Assembly (NCBI GenBank): GCA_910577165.1
Contig: CAJTLX010000009.1
Coordinates: forward strand, 17,359-81,358
From: an uncultured Lachnospiraceae bacterium
GTDB taxonomy: Bacteria > Bacillota > Clostridia > Lachnospirales > Lachnospiraceae
Direction of reading: 5' to 3'
Length of the DNA stretch: 64,000 bases
Shown: piece by piece, positions 42,306-49,896 of the stretch
Layout: the number at the start of each line of letters is the position of its first letter
How positions within the stretch are numbered: the first letter of the stretch is position 1
Notes under the pieces: model-generated
Databases searched by the model: none
What the model was told of the DNA's origin: nothing
The model's input: the letters and a program-made list of their open reading frames with translations, nothing else
Made by a program: the position numbers and the translations under genes

Positions 42306-44021
42306 ATGAAGAATTGGAAGAAGATATGCCGGGGAAAAATAGGAAAATGGTGCTTGGGAATACTTCTGTTTTCTATTTTTGCAGGTTTTTTAGATCTTGG
42401 GGAGGGAAGGGAGTTTATAGCGGCAGACCCGGAAAAAGAGATGTTTTTTACTCTGGCTAAGGAGGAGGAAGACTATCTAAATGGTCTGCGCGCTACTCCG
42501 CTCTCCCTTGGCATTTGTGAAGAAAAGATGTGGGCGGAGGGCGAGTCAGGATATGGTCTGGTCGCTCCTCTTTTGGATGTGTTGCGCTATGAGTTCGGGT
42601 TAGAGATTGAGATTGTGCGGGGGACGTGGAAAAAAAATACCGCGGCATTATCGGCGGGAAAACTGGATTTCTTATTCGGGGTTCCCGCCGTTTTGCCGGA
42701 GGAAAACTTGTATTTTAGTGAATGGCTGTATAAAAATCCCCATGTGTTAATTGGTTATACAGGGGAAGAGGAAAAAGAAAATGAGCCAGAAGAAAATTTA
42801 AGTGAGAAACAAAATACGGCAAAGACCATTGTTGCCTATGTCACAAAGAATCCTGCGTCCGAGATGATCTTGCCGCATCTTTCTAGTTTTTTGGATGAGG
42901 ATACAGAGTTTTTCCCCTGCAAAAATGAGAGTGCGGTTTTTCGCGCGTTAAAAAATGGCAGTGTGGATTTTGGTCTTGTATCGGAGGACGCTTTGTTTTC
43001 TCGCTATCCGGCAGAGGATTTTTCTTTAATTTCCAAAATTTACCAATACAGCAGTACCGCCACACTCGGCACAGCACAGGAAAAATATTGCTCTCTGCTT
43101 GAGATTTTGGATCGCTATCTTGATACGCAGGAGGGCGAGGGCTTGCGCGAGGCGATCGGTGCGCAACAGCAAAATATAAGGTGGGCGACGCTTAGAAAAA
43201 AGGAAGAAAAAATAATAAAGGAACTGCAAGGGCGCAGTGAATCTCTTTTTTATGCGAAAGAGGGATTGGATACAGTGCCTTTTTTCTGGCAGGGGGATTT
43301 TGGTGAAATGGGGATATTGCCAGAATTTCTTGCTTTTGTAAAGGAAAGTGCAGGGCTTATCTTGAAAAGAGATTCCCGCAAGGGGGAAAACGCATTGCAG
43401 GCATTGGAGGATGGGGAAATACTCTTTGTTGCAGGGGTGCAGCTTTCTAGCGATCAGGATAAAGACTTTGTTCCCTGTCAAAAACAGCGGATTGTGCCAG
43501 TGATCCCGGTGGAGAAAACAGATTCGGAGGGAAGAAAACAGCAGGAGGAAATTGCGCGCCGCTACTGGGGCGCAGTTTCGGAACTGATGCCCCTTTTTAA
43601 TGACACAGCCTTTGATGGGCATACAGTGGAATTTTCGGATGAGGAAGCTCTCTATCAGGCGATAGAAGAGGGAGAAATTGGTGGTATGCTGATTGCCAAA
43701 GAAAGTTTTGATGCAATGCTTTTATCGGAGGAATGCGCCTATACCATGGTTGAGGAAATTGCATTCCCGGTAAAGAGCGGGCTGAAATTTGCTGAGAGCG
43801 ATCCGGGTGCGGAATTATTTTCGCGGCTATGGCAGTTCTACGAGTGCTTTTTGCTTGATATGGGAAAAATTGGAACCCCATATCAAATAGCATTGATTGA
43901 GATGGGAGAGAGAGAAACAAGGCTTCTTTTTGCCCTTAAAATTGCGATCGCGGTCGCGGTTGTCTTTATGCTTTCCTTTCTTTTCGCTCTGCGCGCGGGG
44001 AAAAAACGAAAGAAGAAATAA
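42306..44021 (+). CDS. Tandem solute-binding-domain membrane protein without output domain
   Basis: A 571-residue protein. A signal/anchor helix at about 14-30 is followed by two regions resembling bacterial solute-binding family 3 domains as found in sensor proteins (about 55-280, LRATPLSLGICEEKMWAEGE and GKLDFLFGVPAVLPEE; about 300-525, PFFWQGDFGEMGILPEFLAF). A transmembrane helix at about 541-563 comes next, then a very basic tail (RAGKKRKKK). In known proteins this layout precedes a GGDEF, EAL or kinase domain; here the gene stops after the membrane helix and a terminator follows, so it is an orphan sensor. It may signal through a partner such as the kinase at 45363. The ribosome site is weak. 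Confidence 0.7.
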   Translation: MKNWKKICRGKIGKWCLGILLFSIFAGFLDLGEGREFIAADPEKEMFFTLAKEEEDYLNGLRATPLSLGICEEKMWAEGESGYGLVAPLLDVLRYEFGLEIEIVRGTWKKNTAALSAGKLDFLFGVPAVLPEENLYFSEWLYKNPHVLIGYTGEEEKENEPEENLSEKQNTAKTIVAYVTKNPASEMILPHLSSFLDEDTEFFPCKNESAVFRALKNGSVDFGLVSEDALFSRYPAEDFSLISKIYQYSSTATLGTAQEKYCSLLEILDRYLDTQEGEGLREAIGAQQQNIRWATLRKKEEKIIKELQGRSESLFYAKEGLDTVPFFWQGDFGEMGILPEFLAFVKESAGLILKRDSRKGENALQALEDGEILFVAGVQLSSDQDKDFVPCQKQRIVPVIPVEKTDSEGRKQQEEIARRYWGAVSELMPLFNDTAFDGHTVEFSDEEALYQAIEEGEIGGMLIAKESFDAMLLSEECAYTMVEEIAFPVKSGLKFAESDPGAELFSRLWQFYECFLLDMGKIGTPYQIALIEMGERETRLLFALKIAIAVAVVFMLSFLFALRAGKKRKKK

Positions 44022-44045
44022 AACCTAAAGAAAACTTTAGGTTTT
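44020..44045 (+). terminator. Terminator after the tandem sensor gene
   Basis: AAAACCTAAAG (44020-44030) pairs with CTTTAGGTTTT (44035-44045), an 11-bp stem beginning within the TAA stop context, with a T-run in the right arm. It confirms that the upstream gene ends here and is not a split gene. Confidence 0.7.
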
Positions 44046-44122
44046 CATAAGAACCCTCTTTAGATATGTGATTTATACTCTGGAAATAGAAACAGAGATA
44101 AATCGCATATGGAGGGAAAATC

Positions 44123-44673
44123 ATGTTTCAATTTTTTTTAGAATTTATCAAGCACCCAAAGAAGATCGGTGCGGTAGCACCAAGCGGGAAGGCACTGGCA
44201 AAAAAATGATGAAGCCAATTCAATTTGAACACGCCCATTGTATTGTGGAATATGGTTCGGGGATGGGGTCTTTTACGAGGGAATTGATCAAAAGAAAAAA
44301 TCCCGATACAAAACTTTTTTTGATCGAGAACAATTCAGTTTTTTATCGCAGGCTAAAAAGAGAATTTGGTGAAAAAGAGGGAGTTTTTCTTATTTTTGAC
44401 AGCGCGGAAAAAATCAATACATACCTGAAAAAATATGGTGTGGACACTGCGGATTATATTGTTTCCGGATTGCCATTTACCTCCCTGCCCGCAGGCGTGT
44501 CAAAAAATATTATGGAAGCCACGCAGAGGGCGATAGGCAGGAGGGGAAAATTTATTACTTTTCAGTACAGTATGGCAAAACGGAAATTTTTTTCAAGATA
44601 TTTTGTAATTGTGGGGCGGCTGTTAGAATTTAAAAATCTCCCGCCTGCCTATGTTCTTGTAATGAGGAATTAA
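44123..44673 (+). pseudogene. SAM-dependent methyltransferase with frameshift at an A7 run
   Basis: The true start is ATG 44123: GGAGGG lies 6 nt upstream, and the first 28 codons (MFQFFLEFIKHPKKIGAVAP onward) match the usual beginning of phospholipid/rRNA methyltransferase-like proteins. That frame hits TGA at 44207 just after seven A (44200-44206). The rest of the protein continues in the -1 frame with MMKPIQFEH and the SAM motif VEYGSGMGSFTRELIKRK, then YIVSGLPFTSLPAG and YQYS-like FQYSMAKRKF. A -1 shift on A AAA AAA would give 183 residues. This is a pseudogene, a sequencing indel, or expression by slippage; the sequence alone cannot decide. Confidence 0.75.
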
Positions 44674-44700
44674 GGGAGCTTTGCGGGAGGAGAAAAGAGA

Positions 44701-45400
44701 TTGGAATATGAAAATAATGAATATATTTTAATTGTTGATGATGATAAAGATATCCGCAATTTGCTTGGAATTTATCTGGAAAATGAGGGATACAAATATA
44801 TTAAATGTGACAGTGCGCAGCGCGCGCTTGAAGTGTTAGAGGAATACCGGATTGCATTGATTCTGCTTGATATTATGATGCCGGGGATGGATGGATGGGA
44901 TATCCGCGTGCTTAAAAATTCGGCAGAGTGCTAAAATGCCAATTATTTTTATGTCCGCAAAAGCGGAGGATATGGATATTGTACAGGGGCTGACCGCGGG
45001 CGGCGACGATTATATTGTTAAGCCATTTCAGCCCATCCAGCTGCTTTCCAGAGTAAAAGCACAGCTTCGCCGCTATCGGCAGTACAATGATAACAATGAT
45101 TCTGGAAAAAATTTACATTACAGAGAACTTAGCATGGACACGCAGAGTCGCCAGGTATGGGTGAATGGCAGGGAGATTCGCCTTACAATGAAAGAATATG
45201 AAATTTTACAGTTATTGCTGCTTAATAAAGGAATGGTGCTTTCCATCCCACAGATTTATGAGCGGGTATGGAGGGAGGAATTTTTGCATTCGGAAAATAC
45301 TGTGATGATGCATATTGCAAATTTGCGAAACAAGATAAAAGAGGCAACGGAAGGGGAGGAATATGTTCAGACTGTGTGGGGAAGAGGATATAAACTATAG
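44701..45400 (+). pseudogene. OmpR/VanR-type response regulator, frameshifted by ATGG repeat
   Basis: The receiver begins in one frame (TTG 44701; YILIVDDDKDIRNLLGIYLE, phospho-Asp in LILLDIMMPGMDG) but stops at 44934. The rest continues in another frame from about 44891 (ISACLKIRQSAKMPIIFMSA, conserved Lys in YIVKPFQP, then a winged helix with NTVMMHIANLRNKIK and VQTVWGRGYKL). ATGG occurs three times in tandem at 44887-44898; removing one unit restores an intact regulator of 231 residues. The DNA-binding part might still be made from ATG 44891 (GGGG 4 nt upstream), lacking the first half of the receiver. It would act on genes controlled with the kinase at 45363, which it overlaps. Confidence 0.8.
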
Positions 45401-46682
45401 GAGGAAGAATTCTTTTAATCTTGTTTGCGGCTGTGTTGTCGGATTATTGGCGAGTGCATTTTTGCGAAGTGAAAAAATCTTTGTGGTAAATTTTTTACTT
45501 CGCGGAAGAAGAGAGAATTTGATTCTTCCGGTTAAGATTTTTTTTAACCTCGGAATGATCGGAGCTTTTTTTTGTATCCTGTGGTATTTTCTGAAAATGA
45601 AAAATCGAAAGATTACCACATATCATCTATGGAGCATTTTGATTTCCGCAACAGTTTTAGTGGGGTCACTCTTACTAGTTGTTATGGCTTTAAGGAAATG
45701 GATTTTAGAAAGAGTGATCTCCGGTTTTTGGGACACTCTTCCAAGACTTTTTATTATAACAAATTTGCCATATCTTCTCTTGTTATATATGGCAGCAGTG
45801 TTTTCTGGCGTTTTTTCCTGCTTAACCAGAGGCAGAGTAAAATATATTCAGTATATTTCAACTGAGATTAAGGGAATGGAAAGTGATGGTGTGGGGCGGC
45901 AATTAGAAATAATTGGAAATGACGAGATCGCCGATCTGTGCAGGAGTATCAATCAAATGTCACAGAAACTTTTTGAGAAAGAACAGTCAGAAAAGGAAAT
46001 GGAAAGGCGCAAAGATGAGCTGATCACCAATGTATCCCATGATCTGCGCAGTCCGTTGACCTCAATTATCGGATATGTGCAGCTTTTAAAAAAGGATCCC
46101 ACTGATACAGAGAAATTTCGTGAATATATTGAAGTAGTTGATCTGCGGCTGCAGGGCTTAAATAAGATGGTAAATGAGTTGTTTGAATTGACCAAATTGA
46201 ATGGAACAGATATCGCGATGAATTTTGAGCGGGTGGATATCGTGGCCTTATTAGAACATCTGGCATGGGAAAATAAGATTTTGCTTCAGGAGAGGGGAAT
46301 TTCTCTTGTAACAGAAATTGAGGACACTCCCTTTGAAATGGAGGTGGATGTGGGAAAAATGGTGCGCGCCCTTCAAAATCTTTTCGACAATGCAAGAAAA
46401 TATGCGAAGGAAAATTCGAATGTAATATTATGTGCTGCTTACAAAAAAGATGTGTTTGAAATTCAGATGGAAAATAAGATGGCTAACGCAGAAGACTTGC
46501 AGGAGGAAAAATTGTTTGAGCGATTTTATAAAGGGGATTTCTCCCGCAGCGATATGGGAAGTTCAGGGCTTGGATTAGCCATTATAAAGCGGATTATTGA
46601 ATTGCATGAAGGGGAGATCCATGCGAGGGTGGAGGGGGAATGGATGAAATTTTGTATAAAGTTTAATAAAGGGAAATTTTGA
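45363..46682 (+). CDS. Sensor histidine kinase (VanS-like)
   Basis: A 439-residue membrane kinase. Four hydrophobic segments lie at about 18-34, 55-78, 88-108 and 125-155, with little extracytoplasmic sequence. HisKA (ITNVSHDLRSPLTSIIGYVQLL, His near 226) and HATPase (N box LFDNARKYA; G box GSSGLGLAIIKRI) are complete. ATG 45363 lies within the end of the response regulator (38-nt overlap) after GGGGAGGA; spacing is tight and a later start is possible. It pairs with the frameshifted regulator upstream. The small extracytoplasmic part suggests sensing at the membrane, as for cell-envelope-stress systems. Confidence 0.85.
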   Translation: MFRLCGEEDINYRRKNSFNLVCGCVVGLLASAFLRSEKIFVVNFLLRGRRENLILPVKIFFNLGMIGAFFCILWYFLKMKNRKITTYHLWSILISATVLVGSLLLVVMALRKWILERVISGFWDTLPRLFIITNLPYLLLLYMAAVFSGVFSCLTRGRVKYIQYISTEIKGMESDGVGRQLEIIGNDEIADLCRSINQMSQKLFEKEQSEKEMERRKDELITNVSHDLRSPLTSIIGYVQLLKKDPTDTEKFREYIEVVDLRLQGLNKMVNELFELTKLNGTDIAMNFERVDIVALLEHLAWENKILLQERGISLVTEIEDTPFEMEVDVGKMVRALQNLFDNARKYAKENSNVILCAAYKKDVFEIQMENKMANAEDLQEEKLFERFYKGDFSRSDMGSSGLGLAIIKRIIELHEGEIHARVEGEWMKFCIKFNKGKF

Positions 46683-46818
46683 AGTACGTTTTGAGGAAGT
46701 GAATGCCTTACAGAAAGCATATAAAATGAAAACAATCACAAAAGATACTTTAATAGTAGGAAGTGAAGGTGAATTCAAACAGATTTTAGTTCAAGAGGAT
46801 GATGGTGTCGCTGGCTGA
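46660..46818 (+). pseudogene. ORF remnant after the kinase
   Basis: From 46660 to the TGA at 46816-46818 one frame stays open for about 52 codons, with ATG at 46726-46728 but no ribosome site. The peptide (NFEVRFEEVNALQKAYKMKT onward) looks protein-like but I cannot assign a family. It may be the 3' end of a deleted neighbour gene, since kinase-regulator pairs often stand beside transporter genes. Confidence 0.25.
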
Positions 46819-46849
46819 CAATTTTTTTGAAAAATAAAGAAAAAAATGG

Positions 46850-46878
46850 TTGACAAACGGACAGGCTACTGATATAAT
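46850..46878 (+). promoter_or_regulatory. Consensus promoter for the tRNA pair
   Basis: TTGACA at 46850-46855 and TATAAT at 46873-46878 with exactly 17 nt between them, a perfect sigma-A consensus, 53 nt before tRNA-Val. Confidence 0.9.
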
Positions 46879-46931
46879 ACATCTCGTGGTCACGCAGAAG
46901 AGGGAATTATCCTTTGAAAATGCGTGTATAT

Positions 46932-47004
46932 GGGATCTTAGCTCAGCTGGGAGAGCATCTGCCCTACAAGCAGAGGGTCATAGGTTCGAACCCTATAGGT
47001 CCCA
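46932..47004 (+). tRNA. tRNA-Val (anticodon TAC)
   Basis: A full cloverleaf: acceptor GGGATCT (46932-46938) with AGGTCCC, anticodon stem TCTGC/GCAGA around loop CCTACAA (anticodon TAC at 46965-46967), T arm with GGTTCGAACC. The discriminator is A at 47004; CCA is not encoded. It reads GUN codons, mainly GUA and GUG. Confidence 0.95.
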
Positions 47005-47029
47005 TTTTTACAGCTTATAGCTGTAATGT

Positions 47030-47103
47030 GGCGAAGTAGCTCAGTTGGCTAGAGCACACGGTTCATACCCGTGGTGTCGGGAGTTCGAGTCTCCCCTTCG
47101 CTA
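47030..47103 (+). tRNA. tRNA-Met (anticodon CAT)
   Basis: Acceptor GGCGAAG (47030-47036) pairs with CTTCGCT (first pair G-U), anticodon loop TTCATAC, T arm GAGTTCGAGTC. The sequence closely follows the elongator tRNA-Met pattern (GTAGCTCAGTTGGCTAGAGC, GGTTCATACCC). An Ile2-type tRNA also has a CAT gene anticodon, but this body favours Met. CCA is not encoded. It is transcribed with tRNA-Val. Confidence 0.93.
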
Positions 47104-47110
47104 CTTTTGG

Positions 47111-47139
47111 AGAGATAAGGTGACTTATCTCTTTTTTTT
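47111..47139 (+). terminator. Terminator of the tRNA operon
   Basis: AGAGATAAG (47111-47119) and CTTATCTCT (47124-47132) form a 9-bp stem with a 4-nt loop followed by a T-run to 47139. Confidence 0.88.
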
Positions 47140-47161
47140 GCGCAGGGATGCGAATAGAAAT
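47139..47161 (+). repeat. Dispersed intergenic motif, copy 1
   Basis: Reads TGCGCAGGGATGCGAATAG then AAAT, starting directly at the end of the tRNA terminator T-run. Closely similar sequences occur at 56255-56283 and 57561-57584, all intergenic and near terminators. An imperfect hairpin (TCCCTA/TAGGGA outer, GCGTAT/ATACGC inner, 47161-47197) follows this copy. Confidence 0.45.
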
Positions 47162-47234
47162 CCCTACTTGAGCGTATTTAAGATACGCGGATAGGGAATG
47201 ATATTTTAAGAGCGGAAAGAACAGGAGGAACAGC

Positions 47235-47840
47235 ATGAGGATTGGAACCGGTTACGATGTGCACCGCCTGGCAGAGGGCAGGGAACTGGTGCTTGGCGGG
47301 GTGAAAATTGCCTATGAGAAGGGACTGCTTGGACATTCTGATGCGGATGTGTTAGTACACGCAGTGATGGACGCGCTGCTTGGTGCAGCAGCACTTGGGG
47401 ATATTGGGAGACATTTTCCGGATGGTGACGAGCGTTACCGGGATATCAGCAGCCTTAAACTGTTGGAAAAGGTAAGGGAGATGTTGGTGCAGGAACACTA
47501 TGTTGTCGGCAATATTGATGCGACAATTATTGCACAGCGTCCAAAATTGGCAGAGTATCTTCCGACGATGGAGGAAAATATTGCCTCGGTGCTAGGAATT
47601 GAAAAGAATCAGGTCAATCTCAAAGCGACAACCGAGGAGGGACTTGGATTTACTGGTGCAGGAGAGGGAATTGCGGCGCAGGCAGTCGCGCTTTTGGTCT
47701 CTGCGGCGGATTATGCGGACAGCGGTAATGCGGGGTTAGTGTACGCCTATGATGAGAACGGGGAAGAAAGAAGCTGCCAGGGCGGAAAATGCGGATATTG
47801 CAGCAAATTATTGGGCGAGTGCAACGAGCCAAAACAATAA
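47235..47840 (+). CDS. ispF: 2-C-methyl-D-erythritol 2,4-cyclodiphosphate synthase with Cys-rich tail
   Basis: The IspF enzyme of the non-mevalonate isoprenoid pathway. Metal ligands Asp8, His10 and His42 are present ([25 protein letters not shown]), as are GDIGRHFPD and [25 protein letters not shown]. The core ends near residue 157; a 44-residue extension follows with Cys181, Cys186, Cys189 and Cys196 (CX4CX2CX6C), a possible small zinc or redox module. AGGAGG precedes the ATG. It heads a run with mrnC, rlmB and sigH; the cysS gene often found between ispF and mrnC in Firmicutes is absent. Confidence 0.93.
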   Translation: MRIGTGYDVHRLAEGRELVLGGVKIAYEKGLLGHSDADVLVHAVMDALLGAAALGDIGRHFPDGDERYRDISSLKLLEKVREMLVQEHYVVGNIDATIIAQRPKLAEYLPTMEENIASVLGIEKNQVNLKATTEEGLGFTGAGEGIAAQAVALLVSAADYADSGNAGLVYAYDENGEERSCQGGKCGYCSKLLGECNEPKQ

Positions 47841-47869
47841 TTGTGCGAGTAAAATTTTTGGAGTGAATT

Positions 47870-48394
47870 ATGGGGGAAGAGAATCAGATAATTACTGATA
47901 TGGTGCGCGCAGCATACAATCTGCCAGAACAGGATATCAAAACCTATTCGCCGCTCGCGCTTGCCTATATCGGGGATGCCATCTATGATCTGGTGATCCG
48001 GACAATGCTTATTATGCGGGGAAACAGCCAAGTAAATAAACTGCACAAAAGAGCAAGCAATTTTGTAAAGGCAGCGGCGCAAAAGCAGATTATGGAAGTG
48101 TTAGAGCCTCTGCTGACCCCACAGGAACACAGCTATTACAAGCGCGGGCGCAATGCAAAATCATTTACGACTGCCAAGAATGCTTCCATTGTAGAGTATC
48201 GTGTGGCAACCGGTTTTGAGGCATTGTTAGGCTTCTTATATCTGACCGGGCAGATGGATCGGCTGATGGAATTGGTAAAAATTGGAACAAACGCTTTAAC
48301 GCAGATAGAAACTGTGCAGACAAAATCCGGAGAGCAGAAAAAAGTCTCCGGGAAAAAGGATATGGAAGAAGGGGGAGCGACAAATGAGGTATGA
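47870..48394 (+). CDS. mrnC: Mini-ribonuclease III
   Basis: A 174-residue RNase III-like dimer without the dsRNA-binding domain, which matures 23S rRNA ends in B. subtilis. YSPLALAYIGDAIYDLVIR holds the signature acidic residues, followed by NKLHKRASNFVKAAAQ and EYRVATGFEALLGFLYLTG with the conserved second acidic residue. A Lys/Glu-rich tail ends in an 11-nt overlap with rlmB. Neighbourhood (ispF, rlmB, sigH) is the usual one. Confidence 0.94.
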   Translation: MGEENQIITDMVRAAYNLPEQDIKTYSPLALAYIGDAIYDLVIRTMLIMRGNSQVNKLHKRASNFVKAAAQKQIMEVLEPLLTPQEHSYYKRGRNAKSFTTAKNASIVEYRVATGFEALLGFLYLTGQMDRLMELVKIGTNALTQIETVQTKSGEQKKVSGKKDMEEGGATNEV

Positions 48395-49130
48395 GGAACT
48401 GACCATTGAGGGAAGAAATGCGGTGCTAGAAGCATTTCGTGCAGGTAAGACCATCGATCGGCTGTTTGTGTTAGATGGCTGTCAGGATGGACCTGTGCGC
48501 AGCATTGTGCGGGAAGCAAAAAAGGGGAACACCATTGTATCCTTTGTGCCAAAAGAACGCTTAGATCAGATGTCGGAGACCAAAAAGCATCAGGGCGTGA
48601 TTGCGTTTGCCGCCGCCTATGAGTACGCGCAGGTGGAGGATATTTTAAGTGCGGCGAAAGAAAAGGGCGAGCCGCCATTTATCTTTTTGCTTGACGGGAT
48701 CGAAGATCCGCATAATCTGGGGGCGATTATCCGCACAGCGAACCAGGCGGGGGCGCACGGGATTATTATTCCAAAGCGGCGTGCGGCGGGGCTGACGGCG
48801 ACAGCAGCAAAAACCAGTGCGGGGGCGATTAATTATACGCCGGTTGCGAAGGTGACGAACCTGGTACAGACAATGGAGGAACTTAAACAGGAAGGTCTCT
48901 GGTTTGTCTGTGCGGATATGGGGGGCGAGCTGATGTATCGCCAGAATCTGACCGGGGCTATCGGACTTGTGATCGGCAGTGAGGGCGAGGGCGTAAGCCG
49001 CCTGGTCAAAGAAAAATGTGATTTTATCACAAAGATTCCGATGTTCGGGCAGATTGATTCTCTGAATGCGTCCGTGGCAGCGGGAATTTTAGCATATGAG
49101 ATTGTGCGCCAGAGAAGATTTGCAAAGTAG
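48384..49130 (+). CDS. rlmB: 23S rRNA (guanosine-2'-O-)-methyltransferase RlmB
   Basis: A 248-residue SpoU/TrmH knot enzyme. The N-terminal substrate-binding domain (EGRNAVLEAFRAGKTIDRLF) is followed by the knot motifs LDGIEDPHNLGAIIRTANQAG, IGLVIGSEGEGVSRLVKEKC and IPMFGQIDSLNASVAAGILAYE. By family it methylates the ribose of 23S rRNA G2251 (E. coli numbering). It overlaps mrnC by 11 nt, so the two ribosome-maturation genes are translated together. Confidence 0.92.
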   Translation: MRYEELTIEGRNAVLEAFRAGKTIDRLFVLDGCQDGPVRSIVREAKKGNTIVSFVPKERLDQMSETKKHQGVIAFAAAYEYAQVEDILSAAKEKGEPPFIFLLDGIEDPHNLGAIIRTANQAGAHGIIIPKRRAAGLTATAAKTSAGAINYTPVAKVTNLVQTMEELKQEGLWFVCADMGGELMYRQNLTGAIGLVIGSEGEGVSRLVKEKCDFITKIPMFGQIDSLNASVAAGILAYEIVRQRRFAK

Positions 49131-49157
49131 CAGAGGGACTGGTATCGGGGAGGTTGC

Positions 49158-49790
49158 ATGGAATACTGGGAATATGAAGCGTTGAGTGATGAGCAGCTCC
49201 TAGAGCGAAATGCGGCGGGGGATGTGTATGCGACGGAGCTTTTGATCACCCGCTATAAAAATCTGGTTCGGAAAAATGCGCACGCGCTCTATCTGATTGG
49301 GGGCGATCGTGAAGACTTGATTCAGGAGGGCATGATTGGGCTGTACAAGGCTATCCGGGACTATGATAAGGAAAGAGCAGCGGGGTTTGCAACTTTTGCG
49401 AATCTCTGTATTTCCAGACAGATGTATACCGCAATCAAAGCCTCCAACACACAAAAAAACAAGCCGCTCAATGACTATCTTTCCTTTGATGCGCCGCTGC
49501 CTGAGGCGGATGCGGTCTCAGAATTGGGTGCGGATCTTCTGCCGTTGCGCTGGTATCTGCAAAATGCGGCGGGCAACCCGGAGGAGATGGTAATTGACCG
49601 CGAGAGCGAGCAGCAGATGGAGGAGTACTTAAAAAGCCGGCTGAGTGATTTTGAGATGAAAGTATTGAAGGTATATATGGAGGAGGAAAATTATGCGCGT
49701 GTCGCGAAGCGTCTGGACAAGAGTTTAAAGACGGTAGATAATGCGCTGCAGCGAATCAGAAAAAAACTGGCACTCCCGATTTGTGGGTAA
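49158..49790 (+). CDS. sigH: RNA polymerase sporulation sigma factor sigma H
   Basis: A 210-residue sigma-70 family protein. Region 2 (ATELLITRYKNLVRKNAHALYL, EDLIQEGMIGLYKAIRDYD, FATFANLCISRQMYTAIKAS) and region 4 (LKVYMEEENYARVAKRLDKSLKTVDNALQRIRKKL) are typical of sigma H. It starts sporulation-specific transcription at the end of growth. The gene follows rlmB by 27 nt, as in many Firmicutes, and would normally help drive spoIIA, also present in this window (1935). Confidence 0.92.
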   Translation: MEYWEYEALSDEQLLERNAAGDVYATELLITRYKNLVRKNAHALYLIGGDREDLIQEGMIGLYKAIRDYDKERAAGFATFANLCISRQMYTAIKASNTQKNKPLNDYLSFDAPLPEADAVSELGADLLPLRWYLQNAAGNPEEMVIDRESEQQMEEYLKSRLSDFEMKVLKVYMEEENYARVAKRLDKSLKTVDNALQRIRKKLALPICG

Positions 49791-49808
49791 GTGCCTATTT
49801 TTCTTTCC

Positions 49809-49837
49809 TTGACTTTATTTACTGAAAGATATATAAT
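49809..49837 (+). promoter_or_regulatory. Sigma-A promoter for the PstS-like lipoprotein unit
   Basis: TTGACT at 49809-49814 and TATAAT at 49832-49837, 17-nt spacer, about 60 nt before the start at 49897. Confidence 0.75.
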
Positions 49838-49896
49838 AAAAAAGGAATTATCCGATAAAAGGCAGAAAACTTACCTAGTAAAAAGGGGGAGAAATT

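Noticed and set aside
42883..43622. Reverse-strand ORFs opposite the tandem sensor gene
   Set aside because: Composition and lack of ribosome sites mark them as shadows of the forward gene.
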